This document shows positions 34,400 to 46,206 of a stretch of DNA of 64,000 bases, piece after piece. Position 1 is the first letter of the stretch, and every line of letters starts with the position of its first letter. Under the pieces are notes generated by a model. It worked only from the letters and a program-made list of their open reading frames with translations. It was not told the DNA's origin and made no database searches. A program made the translations under genes and the position numbers. Origin of the DNA: Erigeron canadensis (Eukaryota > Streptophyta > Magnoliopsida > Asterales > Asteraceae); the NCBI RefSeq assembly GCF_010389155.1, contig NC_057768.1:7872501-7936500 (forward strand), written 5' to 3'.

Positions 34400-34488
34400 G
34401 GGTTAAGTGCACGGAAATGTAATCAACTAAGGCCGAAAAGTTATCGTGTGCGTAAACTTACAGAACGTTTATTGTATACATGAACCCT
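34400..34488 (+). repeat. MULE left terminal inverted repeat
   Basis: 89 bases, GGGTTAAGTGCACGG to ATGAACCCT, matching the right end inverted. In Mutator elements these ends bind transposase and act as promoters; that role here is inferred. Confidence 0.92.
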
Positions 34489-35097
34489 GACAGAAAGGTT
34501 ATATCAAACACGATTGAGCTGCTATTATGTTAGCCGGAAACCTTTACATTTTTCAAGATGTTTTGCTTACGTGTACCGCACAACGGTTTTATTTTAAATA
34601 AAAAAATAAAACCGAATATATATATATACATATAAATATCTATATACCTCTATTCACACACACAGTTACACTAACAAAACACACACTAATAATTCGACCG
34701 ATCATTTTGAGAGTTGAAATCCCGAATTCAATTCCGATCAATGACATAAAACAGTTTATCTACACAATCCAAGGTATTTTATCACTATCTATGCTAATAA
34801 TCAATGTTGATAATTGTTTTTTACTTCAGAAAATCCTAAATTGAAACAGTAAAATTTAGGGTTGAAGATTTGCTTCAGAAAACCATAATAATCGTTTTTT
34901 TTTTTTTTTACGTTTCCATTATGTTATTTACCTTTATTTCTTGCAATATTCATTTTGTATTGTTGTAAGTAACACACAATCGTTTAAATTAGGGTTAAAA
35001 ATGGGGGAAAACACATTTTTTTGATATAGTTCTGATTTACTGGAATAATTTATTTCCTGCAATAATGATTATTTATTTTTCGTTTTTTATTTTAGAA

Positions 35098-38092
35098 ATG
35101 ACATATCCTAGTCCGTTTCCTATCACTCTACACCACGATGGTGTATTTCAGTTCATGCCACTTCGTTATAAAGCTGGGATAACCAAATTCTTGAACATTC
35201 CAAGAGTTTCATTAGAAGAAGTTACATTGAAGCTGAAACAAGTAGCCCTATATTTGGCATTTACTACCTTATACTCAGTGGTGATTTTGGAACTATAATG
35301 ATGTTAATTTCAAATAATGATTTGGATGTATTCTACGATGTTGGTGAAAGCTATGGCACCATGCATATTTATGTTGATCACCTGAATATAAACTTAGAAC
35401 AATATATAAATAATGTCCCTCCTGCACCTGAGGATCAGTTAGGAGATGATGATAATCATGAGGTTGTGGAGCAGGTTGAGTTGGTAGAGGATGATCATCA
35501 TCATCAACCTCCCCCTGAAGATGATGATGATGATCAGCCTCCACATGTAGATGAACCAGATGACTCTTTTAGGACTCCTGGGGCTGGTCAATCTAGCAAC
35601 CAACTACAAGATGGCAACTTTAGTGATTCTGGAGATGAAGACTATGAACCAGATGACTCTGATGCTGAATCTCTTGCTTCTTTAGATCATCTTAGTGAGT
35701 GTGAGGAAGAGCTGGAACAGGTAAGAAGAGTAAGCCTATTGCTAGGATTCCCACAAGTAACCAATTGCCTAAACTTGGTGCTGGTGTTAAGCGTAGAGAG
35801 GACAGGACAGTATTTCATGAAGAACATGATGATTTTATTTCCAAACTAGTTAATGCATTGAAAGATGATAGCAACTTAGAGTGGGTTGATCCATTGGAAC
35901 CACCCAAAGATGATGTGCCAAACTTTCCAATACATGACAAAGATACCCATTGGAGATTGAAGTAACCCAAGGTATCTAATACTTGAAAACTATAGTATTT
36001 TTTATACTTTTTATTGTCAAAAATCATTAATAACTTTCAAGTAATTTAATTTCACAGATTTGTGAGAGGTATGAGGGTCCCCGGCAATTGAAAGAATGTT
36101 TGTCTTATTACGCATTGGCCAATGGTTATTCATTGTGGTATGAGAGGGTTAAAAGTCACATCATTGCAAGATGTGGAGTTAGGCCACCAAGGATAAAAGA
36201 CCCAGTATATGCAAACAGAGAAAAAACAGAAGATATCAGCCCCCTCCACAAAAATGCAATTGGAGGTTGGTTGTTTTATGGATGACTTCAGAAAGATCTT
36301 TCCAGGTGAAGAAGCTAGTTGATGACCACACATGTGCAAGAAATTTCAAGTATGGTAGCTTGATCAACTACAAGTGGATAGGTAGACACTTTGCAGACAG
36401 AAATAGACAACAACCTGATATCAAATGCTCTCTACTTCAAGAACTGGTAATGAAAAAATATAAATGTTTTGTAACACAACATCAGGCTCAGATACATGGG
36501 CATTCAAATGCCTTATAAATTGAATTTCTGCATTAGATAAGTCAAAAGAGCTAGAGCATGGGCATTGAATGAGTATGAGAAGTCATTGGAGGAGCACTAT
36601 GCAATGCTAAGGCCTTATGGAGATGCACTGTTAAGGACAAATCAAGGCTCAACTGTGCAGTTAGGTACTACCACAAATCCAGATGGGCAGACTTACTTTG
36701 ATAGGTTCTATGTGTGCCTGTTTGGTCTCAATGAAGGGTTTAAGAAGGGATGTAGGAGAATAGTTGCCTTGGATGGATGGTTTTTGAAGTCATCATGTGG
36801 AGGTGAGTTATTGATTGCAATAGGGAGAGATGGAAATAACCAGATATTTCCTATTGCATGGGCAATTGTCAATGTGGAAAACAAGCACAATTGGACATGG
36901 TTTTTTACACTACTGAGCAATGACCTTGATGCCCCCAACGGATTTTAACTCACACTGATGTCAGATGGACATAAGGTATGCAATTACTTACCTTTATACT
37001 ACTTACATGTTTAGTAGTGAATGCTTATATGATGTATATATGTACAAGGACTAAATGAAGTTGTTAAAGATGTGATGCCAAGAGCAGAGCACAGGCAGTG
37101 TGCAAGGCATATATAAAAATTTCAGGAAAATATACAGTGGGGTTGAATTCAGGAATTTGTTTTGGAGAGCTGCTAAAAGTAGTTACCCTGCACAATTTGA
37201 CTCTGTGATGAAAGACATTAAATATGCTAACCCAAATGCCTTCAAGTACTTGATGGAGAGGAACCAAAGGCATGGAGCAGGGCAACCAAATACCCAGCCA
37301 GGGACCACAACCTTAGGGTACTACTTTCACTGGTGTTCCACAAAATGCAAGTCAAAGTTCAAGTACTAAAAAAAGACTATTTCAAGATAGTCAAAATCCA
37401 CCAAATCAACAAAGTCAATCAAACAGTCATGGTAAGGCACCAGTTTACTCAACTCAAGAGACACAACAACCTGTTCAATTGAAAGCAAGGATGTGTTCGC
37501 CACCACTGAGTCCAGGCAGAAGAGTGGAGGTTACTAAAGAAGGATACAGGTTTCCAATTCTTGTACCAGAAAATTCAGATATGCAAAAGTATTCTTGTTT
37601 TAATAGGCATGTAACATGCTTTGTGAAATGCATTTTTTAAACATGTATATAGTTAAGACAATGTTACTAAAATGCAATGACCTTTTTGTTAGATTGTGTT
37701 GAGAAATTACCTCCTAGATTTCCAAAACCTAAGAGGGGTGGTGGTACCTAAGGGTTAGGACGGGGTGGACCAAGAGTTGCATTTGGAAGGACAATGCCAT
37801 GGTTAACTAGTGGGGTGGGTACATTTGCGAAAGTCATATTTTCAACAATAAAGAGAAAAATGCAACCCAAAAAGAAAGTTTCTGCACCAACTATGATGGT
37901 TGAACCACAACTGGGGACATAGGAGTCAGTGAATGAAGGCACAACAAAAAAAAACACCACCTAAAAAAGCAACACCCAAGAAGCAACAACCACCATTGAA
38001 TAGAAGGATTCCAAGCCAGATAATCTTGAAGAAAAAACTGTACAGGAAGGAGAATGATGATCGCCCTGGTTCTAAATTATCTAACTTTGGTT
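35098..38092 (+). pseudogene. MULE transposase, decayed and internally deleted
   Basis: It starts at the ATG at 35098, just after a TTTTATTTTAG acceptor, so a 5' UTR intron is likely. In order: a PB1-like N-terminal part (LHHDGVFQFMPLRYKAGITKFL) with a frameshift near 35255; an acidic His/Asp/Pro-rich linker; a shift near 35720; an intron at about 35972-36058; a MuDR-type DNA-binding region (YYALANGYSLWYERVKSHIIARCG) with a shift near 36285; and the MULE transposase core (CRRIVALDGWFLKSSCGGELLIAIG, then IFPIAWAIVNVENKHNW, then MSDGHK). A short intron follows near 36976-37048, then HRQCARHIYKNF. At about 37263 the text jumps to a low-complexity tail, so the part with the last catalytic Glu region and the SWIM zinc finger is missing. 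Several stops lie in 37375-38090. It cannot make active transposase. Confidence 0.85.
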
Positions 38093-38570
38093 GATGTAAC
38101 TTTGTACTGTAACATTTAGATCTAGATGCATGGTATGGCAGTTTGTTACCATTTTGTGTAACTCATCTTTTGTGTATCTAATAACAAATTGCCTTGGTAT
38201 TTCTGCATATGCATTGAACTAACAAACTTAATTATTGGGTTTTATGTACCTAACATGTGACAAATACTAACCTTTTGTATATCATGGTTTGATGAAGCCA
38301 TGATATGTAATGCAGTTGCACTTATTAGCTTATTTACATGTGTTTCACCTCTATTTATGTTTATTTTCGCTTTTGATTGCTTAAACTGCTGCCATTATAT
38401 TGCATTCAAAATGTCAAATTTTATGTATACACTAATAACACAATCAAACACTTTCTTTCAACTTAAAAATCAATGAAACAAAAATATAACCAAAAAATAT
38501 ACCATCCATTATTTAATCAAGACAAAACTAGATACAATACATGCATTACTTTGACAAATAAACATGACCA
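38093..38570. other. Convergent intergenic space inside the MULE
   Basis: AT-rich space between the 3' ends of the transposase remnant and the minus-strand GRF gene. No gene is seen. Both 3' untranslated regions probably end here. Confidence 0.4.
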
Positions 38571-39020
38571 TTAGTTCATCAAAACAAAAGCTAGTACAAC
38601 GAAAAACATGGCCAAAAATCCGGTACATACATACACAAAGCAACCAAACGTTGATTTCACTGAAGACACCTCCTCCTCTTCCATCAAAACAGCTTCCACC
38701 TTCATACGATTCCGTGAGTGAAGATCAAACAATAAATCTTTGTAGTACTCACTAGGAAGCTCATCGTCAATGAATCTGAAGGTGGTACAGTATCGGGTTT
38801 TAACCTGAATTAAACAACATGGTAACAATGATTTAAACCAACCTTTATATGATGAATCCGACCAAAAAATTTGCAACCTTACATTAGGGCATCGAACAAA
38901 ACGCCTCCCCGGGTTTCTGTTGGTCCATGATGTCATCAGTTTCATCTTTTGGCCACAATGACATACTATGTATCTATCTCCTCGATTTGTAGCAGTCGAT
39001 GATGATGAAAAAGATGCCAT
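38571..39020 (-). CDS. Small GRF-type zinc-finger protein with C-terminal membrane span, inside the MULE
   Basis: Two exons, 39020-38883 and 38804-38571, with a 78-base phase-0 intron (donor AAT/GTAAGG, acceptor AATTCAG/GTT), giving 123 residues without stops. Residues 18-58 form a GRF zinc finger: CHCGQKMKLMTSW, NPGRRFVRCPN and, after the intron, YCTTFRFIDDE. The likely zinc ligands are Cys20, Cys22, Cys44 and Cys52, with the family's NPGR-F core. An acidic helix (MEEEEV, about 87-92) leads into a hydrophobic segment (about residues 98-121), a tail-anchor-like span. GRF fingers are known to bind nucleic acid. The ATG lies 185 bases inside the right TIR, which probably supplies the promoter. 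An upstream in-frame ATG (39140) would add 40 residues; I prefer MASFSSSS, which begins just before the domain. The gene is intact while the transposase beside it is ruined. Confidence 0.82.
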   Translation of the reverse strand: MASFSSSSTATNRGDRYIVCHCGQKMKLMTSWTNRNPGRRFVRCPNVRLQIFWSDSSYKGWFKSLLPCCLIQVKTRYCTTFRFIDDELPSEYYKDLLFDLHSRNRMKVEAVLMEEEEVSSVKSTFGCFVYVCTGFLAMFFVVLAFVLMN

Positions 39021-39204
39021 GGTGGTGATGGGTGAAGCTTCATAGCGGGAGAAAGAGAGAGAAAGAAAGAAGGGCGGGAAAAAAGGGGAGGGAAAAAGAT
39101 TATGTGGAAAAAGGGGGGAAAACTGGGTTTTTATAGACAACGTGTCATCACAACCGGGCCCACATCAGCCTTTAGCCGGTTTCGGTATACAATAGAAAAT
39201 TAGT

Positions 39205-39293
39205 AGGGTTCATGTATACAATAAACGTTTTGTAAGTTCATGCACACAATAATTTTTCGGCCTTAGTTGATTACATTTCCGTGCACTTAACCA
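39205..39293 (-). repeat. MULE right terminal inverted repeat
   Basis: Inverted partner of 34400-34488. It faces the GRF gene and probably drives it. The TACTAAAAA duplication follows at 39294-39302. Confidence 0.92.
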
Positions 39294-39332
39294 TACTAAA
39301 AATTAAAACTAAAAATACAATAAAATATTAGA

Positions 39333-40857
39333 CTAAAAATACTTAATAAAAATTAAAAAAACTAAAAGTAGACAATAAAACATATGAAAACTAGTTTTAA
39401 TCATATCCATATTCGGTGTTGCTTGCCCATTATTTTGCAAAGTCCACATCTCCACTGCTATGTTATACGCTTCGTCATCCACCGCCTTGCCCTTAGACCG
39501 TGAGGACCCCACACGACCAGCTTTTTTAGTCGTATCTCTCCCCACCGGACGGCTCAACCTAGACGGTCGAGGCTTCTGTTCCTCCTCCTCCGTATCATTA
39601 AGGTCGAATGCAACCCTCGCAGATGACCCCTCACTTTGTTGACCCGAACTAGATGAGGTCTTTGACCTTTTAGTACTCGGCTCACCCTGACTATTCATCG
39701 CCTCCCAATGATCAATTATCTCCCACTTCGAACTTCTCCTTAAGCACTGTCATTCTTTTAAAAAAAAATTAAAAGTCAAGTTTTCAACATTATACTCGCT
39801 AACAGCATTACTAATCAAATCCTCTTGGTTTGAACCACTTTGATAACCCGAACCAGTAAGCCGAGTGATAATAGATTTGAACTTGGTGACGCTAGTCCGA
39901 ATTTTCCGCCACTTCCCCTGTAAAGACTCAATGCCTCGGTACGTAGGCCTTTTCAAAATTTTATGATATGCTTCTTGAATCTTCAACCAAAACGTCTGAC
40001 ACTTTTGATATTTTGCTACATTAAACAATATATATATATATATACACACGGTTTACAAAAATATAAATATAAACAAATATTTATATATATATTGAGAAAA
40101 GTGAGTGTCTGGCTGTCATGTACCTAAGTTAGGTATAGAATCACTCACATACTAGTTTTTTAATATTTTGAATAAATGATGAGCCCTCATGTATTTTATG
40201 GATTAAAAAAACAAGATGTGAGCAGTTATATATTCAAGCTAGGTATATAACAACCACATACTCCCAACCCTCATATATATTGCTAAATATATATACGGTA
40301 TTTATATATAGATATACGAATTGATATATATATATATATATATATTACTGAAAGTAATGATTTTATTCTGCATTTGAGGTCCCCAGATGCATCAACCCAA
40401 GCTCGACATAACACCAAGCTTTCCGATTCCGAGTTCCGACCAATTAATTTGGTAGGCGTTTTTCTCCGGCTCCTCGGTAACTCTCCTCCGATGTTTTCGT
40501 TTTCCGGTTTCTTTTTGCGGTGAAGAAACAATACATTCGGGTTGTGTCTCTTGAACCGCCTCGACATCATCGTAAAAGGAGTCTGTAGCCGGTGGTGTAT
40601 TAATCATCCGTTGTGAAACTTAATAACAAAAATATAAACATAACCATATATATATACAACCAATATATATATATATAACCGAAAGAAATATATATATATA
40701 TATATTCGATTTTAACCAACAAATAAATATATATTTTACCAAACATGGCGTCAGGTGTTTGACCGAAACCCGACGGAGAAGATGCATAACCGAAAGCATC
40801 TTGGTGAATCCACGGTGTTCTTTGTCCCAGCAGAGTCATAGGTGATCCAATGTTCAT
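39333..40857 (-). pseudogene. Myb/SANT-like, NAM-associated-type gene, broken
   Basis: Read on the minus strand. A first exon, about 40857-40742 (MNIGSPMTLLGQRTPW, then SPSGFGQTPDAMF), is cut by a TA-rich intron (about 40741-40615). A second exon, 40613-about 40380 (TDSFYDDVEAVQETQPE, then KRKHRRRVTEEPE), runs into a Myb/SANT-like start, where one frame change is needed to reach SLVLCRAWVDASGDLK. After a second TA-microsatellite intron (about 40370-40030) a long exon encodes CQTFWLKIQEAYHK, then LQGKWRKIRTSVTKFKSII, then SSKWEIIDHWEAMN and a Ser/Lys tail. A single TGA at about 39748-39750 replaces an expected Trp. This protein type is common in plants and partly derives from PIF/Harbinger transposons; it would bind DNA. 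The MULE target duplication ends 30 bases beyond the last exon, so the MULE landed next to its 3' end. Confidence 0.68.
40094..40270. mobile_element. MITE in the second intron region, same family as 26546-26725
   Basis: It contains CTCACATACTAGTTTTTTAATATTTTG and TTTTATGGATTAAAAAAACAAG, in the same order as the reverse complement of 26546-26725. It lies within the TA-rich intron of the Myb/SANT-like gene. The ends are diverged. Confidence 0.5.
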
Positions 40858-41059
40858 TGTACCAAGTGAATGTGGGTTACCAAGTGGATGAGTGGTCTTT
40901 GATTGTTACCCACGTCTTGGTTCGAAAACAGGTTCAAACCCAACTGGTTTGGATACATTTTCGGTTTAGATAGATAAATAGAAGTGTGATATGGTATTTT
41001 TTTGAAAGGTAGGAGGATATAGATAAATAATAAATGATAGATATGTTGATTTGTATATG

Positions 41060-41112
41060 TATAAATATGTATGTATGTATATATATATATATGTATGTAT
41101 ATATATATATAT
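41060..41112. repeat. TATG/TA microsatellite
   Basis: Runs of ATGT and AT dinucleotides (atgtatgtatatatatatat twice). Simple sequence; similar TA tracts lie at about 40030-40045, 40325-40346, 40650-40675 and 40688-40706. Confidence 0.8.
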
Positions 41113-41114
41113 GT

Positions 41115-41393
41115 CTTTGGGATTTAGCCCGACTGGACATTTAATGCTCCTTATCTCTTTCAGCCAAATGTTGGTTACGGGTTCAAAGCCTTTGAAAGGC
41201 ATATTGAGAAGTCTTTGCTAATGAGGTGGAGCATGAGGGTTTTTCTAGCATTTAGCTAGTTTCCTCCCTAACAGTAGTGGGACTTCCACAGCCAGTCATG
41301 CCCTCGGATTGACTGTGCTGATGACGTGGTCGATCTCTACCGAACGATGAAGAGGCATGCCGCTGAGTCCAATCACCATTGTTGTTCAAAAAA
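41115..41393 (+). mobile_element. Possible SINE-like repeat
   Basis: A GC-richer island in AT-rich DNA, with an A-box-like TAGCCCGACTGG (about 41126), a weak B-box-like GGGTTCAAAGCC (about 41179), and an end with TTGTTGTTCAAAAAAAAA. These are features of tRNA-derived SINEs, but spacing and boxes are imperfect and no target duplication was found. Confidence 0.33.
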
Positions 41394-42837
41394 AAATATT
41401 TGTTTTTCATTTGCCCGAGGCAGTCAAACTGCCATTATTCGCACATAAGTCCAAAACTCCAGATGCGTTATGAATGCAAAGGGGCACGCGTTTTAAGACC
41501 CCGGAACTCCCCCGGGACCAAGTTTGGGCGTTCTGGGGGCGTTCTAGATGAAATTTTTGAGAGGGAACGAGCTATTCCGTTTAGTCTTAGAGTCTAAAAC
41601 TTATGAAAAAAGGATGGAGATCCTTTTTATTTATCCAATTTGAAAGGTAAAGTTAGTAGCATCTTGATCATTGGATTAAAGTAAAGAGTTAAGATTTGAT
41701 GATCATTTTTTGAATCTTAATTTCAATCCAACGATCAATAACTTTTTTAAATTTACCCGTTAAGTTAGCATCCATCTTGAAAAATGATAGTGGACAGTTT
41801 TTTTTACCAATCACCAAAATGTAGTGGTAAATTTTATTTCATATCAGTTGTTTTTCCCCTGAACGGCTTAGTATTGTATAAAATAATACGCACATTGTAT
41901 AATACGTAACAACAACGTACAATGCCAACAACACTAAATACAAAATAAAATGGAAAGAAATAATAGAAAGAGGTATATTGATGTTTGTAGTAGCAAACAT
42001 CACTATACTAGTTTTCAATTATACTGTTTAATGGATTTTACTTTTCCTCAATTAATATTAAATCCACACGTCTTTTATCTTTTTTTTCTTAGAAAATCTT
42101 CAGTCATACTATTTAAGGGACGGATAGTTTTAAATACATATGATATCATATAGTTTTCGTTTCAATATGTAGTGCTTTTAAAATGAATTATTTAACATTT
42201 TGCAACAAAGTTATTTTATACGAAAATATAAAGCATAGTTCTAATTAGAATACAAATAGAAGATCAAAAAATCATATAAATAACTAGGATCGTAATTCTG
42301 TTTGGACTACCATAAACAAATCCAGTTTACAAATTACGAATTCTCCTATTAAGAGAAACTTTATACGATTCTACAATCTACTTAGAAAAAGGTTAAATTT
42401 AGAATATATAATAATACACTTATTAGAAAAATACGATACATTTAACATATGGATAGAAATAATCTTCATTGAACCAAAACCATCATCGTTTTGGAGAATT
42501 TTTGGATTTTCATTCTTTATATTTTTTTTTTAAATAATGATACTAATATATTAAAATTTATAGACATTAAGTAATTACTAACAACTAAAAAAATTCCATA
42601 TCTTAAAAAGTTATATTCTTCTTTATCTTTATAATAAATATATACAAAACTAATATTCATTATACTCCGTATATAACTTTTTGTAAAATACTATAAAGTG
42701 AAAATTTTCATATATTAAAACTTAAAAGGACAAAATTGTTAAAAAAGATATTACCTTCTTTAATAAAGAAAGTGGATGTAAATAATGTCTATTTTGTCTT
42801 TATCTGCATTTTCAGTATAAATTAAATATATTAAAGC
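41394..42837. other. Intergenic, no gene seen
   Basis: The left 200 bases are GC-richer than the surroundings (a spurious frame at 41379-41597). The rest is AT-rich with no supported gene. Confidence 0.35.
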
Positions 42838-42925
42838 TTGAGTTTTAGTTTGGTGGTGAAGCTCCTACCCTTCGTGGAAGAGGTCTCTGGTTCAACTCCC
42901 CCTCCCATTTTTAAACTTTTTTTTT
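42838..42925 (+). repeat. tRNA-related sequence, probably a SINE head or tRNA fossil
   Basis: Carries an A-box-like TAGTTTGGTGG and, about 44 bases on, a B-box-like GGTTCAACTCC (one change from the pol III consensus), then a T run. The arms do not fold into a good cloverleaf, so a working tRNA gene is unlikely. Confidence 0.4.
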
Positions 42926-44048
42926 TTTACACCCACATAATTTTCAATTTTTCATATATAAAGTTGGAGTTTTATATTTAAACATATTGATATTTATATT
43001 CTTGTCTCTTTTTGTTTCATTTAATGAAACTAATTTAAGTAACATGATTTTATTTAAACAAAACCATTTTTATAAAAAAAATATTTTTGAAGTTATTGTT
43101 TTTAGATTTTGCTTTTGGGGTTTTTTCAACAATTATTTTATATATATATTTTTTTGTAATAGTATGATTTTTAACATTTTGTTTTCTATAAAAAAAATTT
43201 AAAATAATATCTTATATATTTTTTTTTTGCAAACTTTTGATATTAATTCCATACCATGTAAAAAGGCCGTAATCAAACTACATTAAACAAACTTATGGTC
43301 TTAAATAGAGTAACAACGTTTGAATGTGTTGCGTCATTGCCTTTAAAATATTATATTTGCGTTTATATTTTTTCTTTGGGAGTTTTTTTAAACATTATGT
43401 TTCGTGAAATTATTAATATGAAAGTAAACGTATTTAAGATGTTGTGTTTGTGGTATTGCATAACAAAAACGCGAAAAAACGATAAATGTTGAACTACCTA
43501 GTTATAAATATGATAAACGTAAGTATCCGTGGGCCGTGTCCAGTGCAAGTATCTATCTGTCTTGTATTCGGGACTGATTTTGTTGCTGGACTGGAAATTC
43601 ACTGAAAAGGGCCGGTCTCAACTCTCAATAAGGCTACCATAGAAGCTTGTGAAATGAAAGAACTGGCATGGCCCATAGCTGGATCAGGACCAAAACCTGG
43701 CGAAAAGTCTACTGGGCCAGGCCTATGATATGCTTGCATTTTAACTTTTTGAGAGTTTTCAGTATACGTTGGTTTGGTTGCAATATAGTTATCAGGAATT
43801 CCTGGTTCACGATCAGATGTGTAAACAAAAATCGATTTCTATTTAGAGTAAGTGAAGTAACACTCCAGACTCATTTCTGGTTCTTACTTCAACCTAGACG
43901 TTTCTTAAACTCATTTCTCATAAGATTAATTGTTTTAACTTGTTTTTAATATTATCTGTAATTGTTTTTCAAGTTGTTTAAAACGATACTACCCGTTTTC
44001 ATATTTTAAATTCATTTTTCCATACTATTTAATTTCTAACATAACAAT
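42926..44048. other. Mostly non-coding; one short coding-like piece
   Basis: AT-rich DNA with no complete gene. A GC-richer island at 43590-43740 reads on the minus strand as 46 codons from the ATG at 43739 to a TGA ending at 43599, with text such as PGPVDFSPGFGPDPAMG. This reads like a real exon fragment, but I do not recognise it. Confidence 0.3.
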
Positions 44049-44591
44049 ATCCATACTTCCATACAACCTATATAAACAAATTACCCTCTCCCCCATTCAA
44101 CTCTCTAGCTTTGAATTACCTAATATACCCTCTACATTTAAACTACCTCCACACACTTTATCCCTGAAATTCCGAGATTACCCTTAATAAAAAAAACCCT
44201 ACAATTACCTAAAACCCCTATTGTTATAAAATCCCCATTAACTCTAAAATTATTACTGAAGATATTGCTACGAATAAGAAAAAATTTATAACTCACGAAA
44301 TTACGAACCAATTATGTCCTTTATATATTCGTATTAAATTTTAATCTTTGACTATTTATTTTTTTTAATTGTCTTGGTCTCCTCTCCTGCAATTGTAAGT
44401 GGTTATTTTTCATGGTTAGTGTTTACACTTCATTATTTTTTGCACCTAATCCGCGACTTATTTTTAGAATGATATATACGGTTAGATTCTGCATTGACGC
44501 ATCTCATGAAAGTAAACTGAACGCTATAAACCGTTACGGTGTCTAAAGCATTATAGACCATCGCCACTGCAACGTGCGGGCACCACTCTAG
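44049..44591 (+). mobile_element. Non-autonomous Helitron-like element d
   Basis: The right end is well defined: GCAACGTGCGGGCACCACTCTAG before T at 44592, as in element b. The left edge (TCCATACTTCCATACAACC, about 44049) is a guess. The interior has the 'taccctctacatttaaa' and 'aattaccctctc' style shared by the other copies. No helicase gene is present. Confidence 0.45.
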
Positions 44592-44592
44592 T

Positions 44593-44983
44593 TTATACTA
44601 TATTATAAAGCAAATAGGGTTTCAACTTTCAATTTCAACAATGTACACATAATAATACATAATGTGCCATACATCAATGTCACAACTTTCTCTCTCCTCC
44701 ATAAATCATTTTATTCCTCTAATTCTTTCAAAATCTTTTATCTCAAAAACCGTACATCGATATATTATAAAAATGATATGGTTGTTCTTAAAATTTCATG
44801 CTCTTTCATTAGAGATGTAATTCGATATACTTTCGACGAATTTTTAAATCCGAAAATGGAGCTCGTACGGCTAACACATTTGGATATGACACTCTATGAC
44901 ATATCACCTCCTATGACTTATTGTACTCTATGACCTATCACCATCACCATCTCACCGCCGCAACACGTGAGTACTTGCTCTCG
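44593..44983 (+). mobile_element. Non-autonomous Helitron-like element c
   Basis: Directly abuts element d. It begins TTATACTATATTATAAAGC (the first bases differ from the usual TC) and ends CTTGCTCTCG before T, a variant of CTAG. Positions 44740-44870 closely match elements a and b ('ccgtacatcgatatatta', 'tttcgacgaatttttaaatcc'), with a repeated 'tatgacctatcac' phrase before the end. Confidence 0.55.
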
Positions 44984-46206
44984 TTTATATCATCAACAAT
45001 AACACATGACCAATTCAGTTTTTGAGGCATAAAATAAACTAATAAAATTTCAAAATTGCAATACGCATTAAGTTTATAGAAATAGTAATTGTTGCAGTGA
45101 CGGTTGTGATGATTTAAGTATGACGGCTGATCGAATGTTTGATTGAGTCCAAGTCAAATGTTGTAGTTGGTCGATAAGAAAAGTATACTGTTAATGTTCC
45201 CATCAAGTCCTTATCCTGAATTTTATGACTTATATAATAATTATGATATGATGGAAATCTTCAAACAAAATAAAGTTCATTTGCTACAATCATTAACCCT
45301 TCCTCCCGTTATTAGTCTTCCTTGCTATGTATTGTTTATCTAAACTTTTTACTACTATCTTATATAATGAACCAATAATCTTAAAATATCAAGTTCACCT
45401 GATATCAATGGTGGCTTAAGTTCCTGATATTTTAAAGTTTCTCAATCTTTAAAATAACTATACCACCCCATTTTTACGTCCATTATTAATTTACAAAGCC
45501 AATTCTTTATTATTAATAGCATAGACGTATAGTAATAGAAGGATTTTGCTGCACTTAGTATTAAGGGCGTTGGTTAATAGTGAAATCTTATACATAAAAA
45601 CAACCTATATTAGCGGTTACGTATAACATATGTGCGTCTTAATAATATGCCGAAAAGTTATGAATGAGAAAGTGTTTAATAGATACCGAGACTATCTCAC
45701 TGCATCATAATTCAAGTTGTTATACATAGGTTATATATAATAATTTCTCTCGATCAGAAGCTAGCTAACGTTTTTCGAGTTGTCATTTTTGCTTAAAATA
45801 AAGTATATAGACAATAGCAAATGCAAAAAGATGAGACATCGTGTCGATAACTACTTATGCTTATAATAATACTTCGTAGTTTGGTATGTTGATTTAACAA
45901 ATGAATACTTTGAACTAATACAGTGACTTATTTACATGAAAAGTAATCAACTATTGATGTCATTCATTTGGTATTTGATACTTTGTTCAATCCATAATAT
46001 CAGTTCATACTAAGATATATATATATATCTATAATTTAACTTTTAAGTGATATCATATTAGTTATGATTAAGAATATATAATTAATAAATGATCAAATAG
46101 TAAATGTATTTTTGTAAATAGTATATAGATTTTAGTATAAACGAAAATAATATTATAGACACCAAAAATTGAAAGGGATGAAAGCACCATTCCTATACCT
46201 TAACAA
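44984..46206. other. AT-rich intergenic, no gene seen
   Basis: No supported gene, RNA or element boundary. Confidence 0.4.

Larger units (their letters stand above)
34400..39293 (+). mobile_element. Complete Mutator-like transposon (MULE), 4,894 bp
   Basis: Terminal inverted repeats 34400-34488 and 39205-39293 (89 bases, about seven or eight mismatches) start GGGTTAAGTGCACGG and end CCGTGCACTTAACCA. A perfect 9-bp target duplication TACTAAAAA lies on both sides (34391-34399 and 39294-39302). Long inverted repeats, a 9-bp duplication and the transposase type together identify a Mutator-like element. It carries a decayed transposase from the left and an intact small gene from the right in convergent orientation. 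Confidence 0.93.

Noticed and set aside
35293..35544. Minus-strand His-rich open frame
   Set aside because: It is the reverse of the acidic Asp/Glu/His linker of the MULE transposase.
42838..42925. Functional tRNA gene
   Set aside because: A- and B-box-like motifs exist but the arms do not pair and the T stem is poor.
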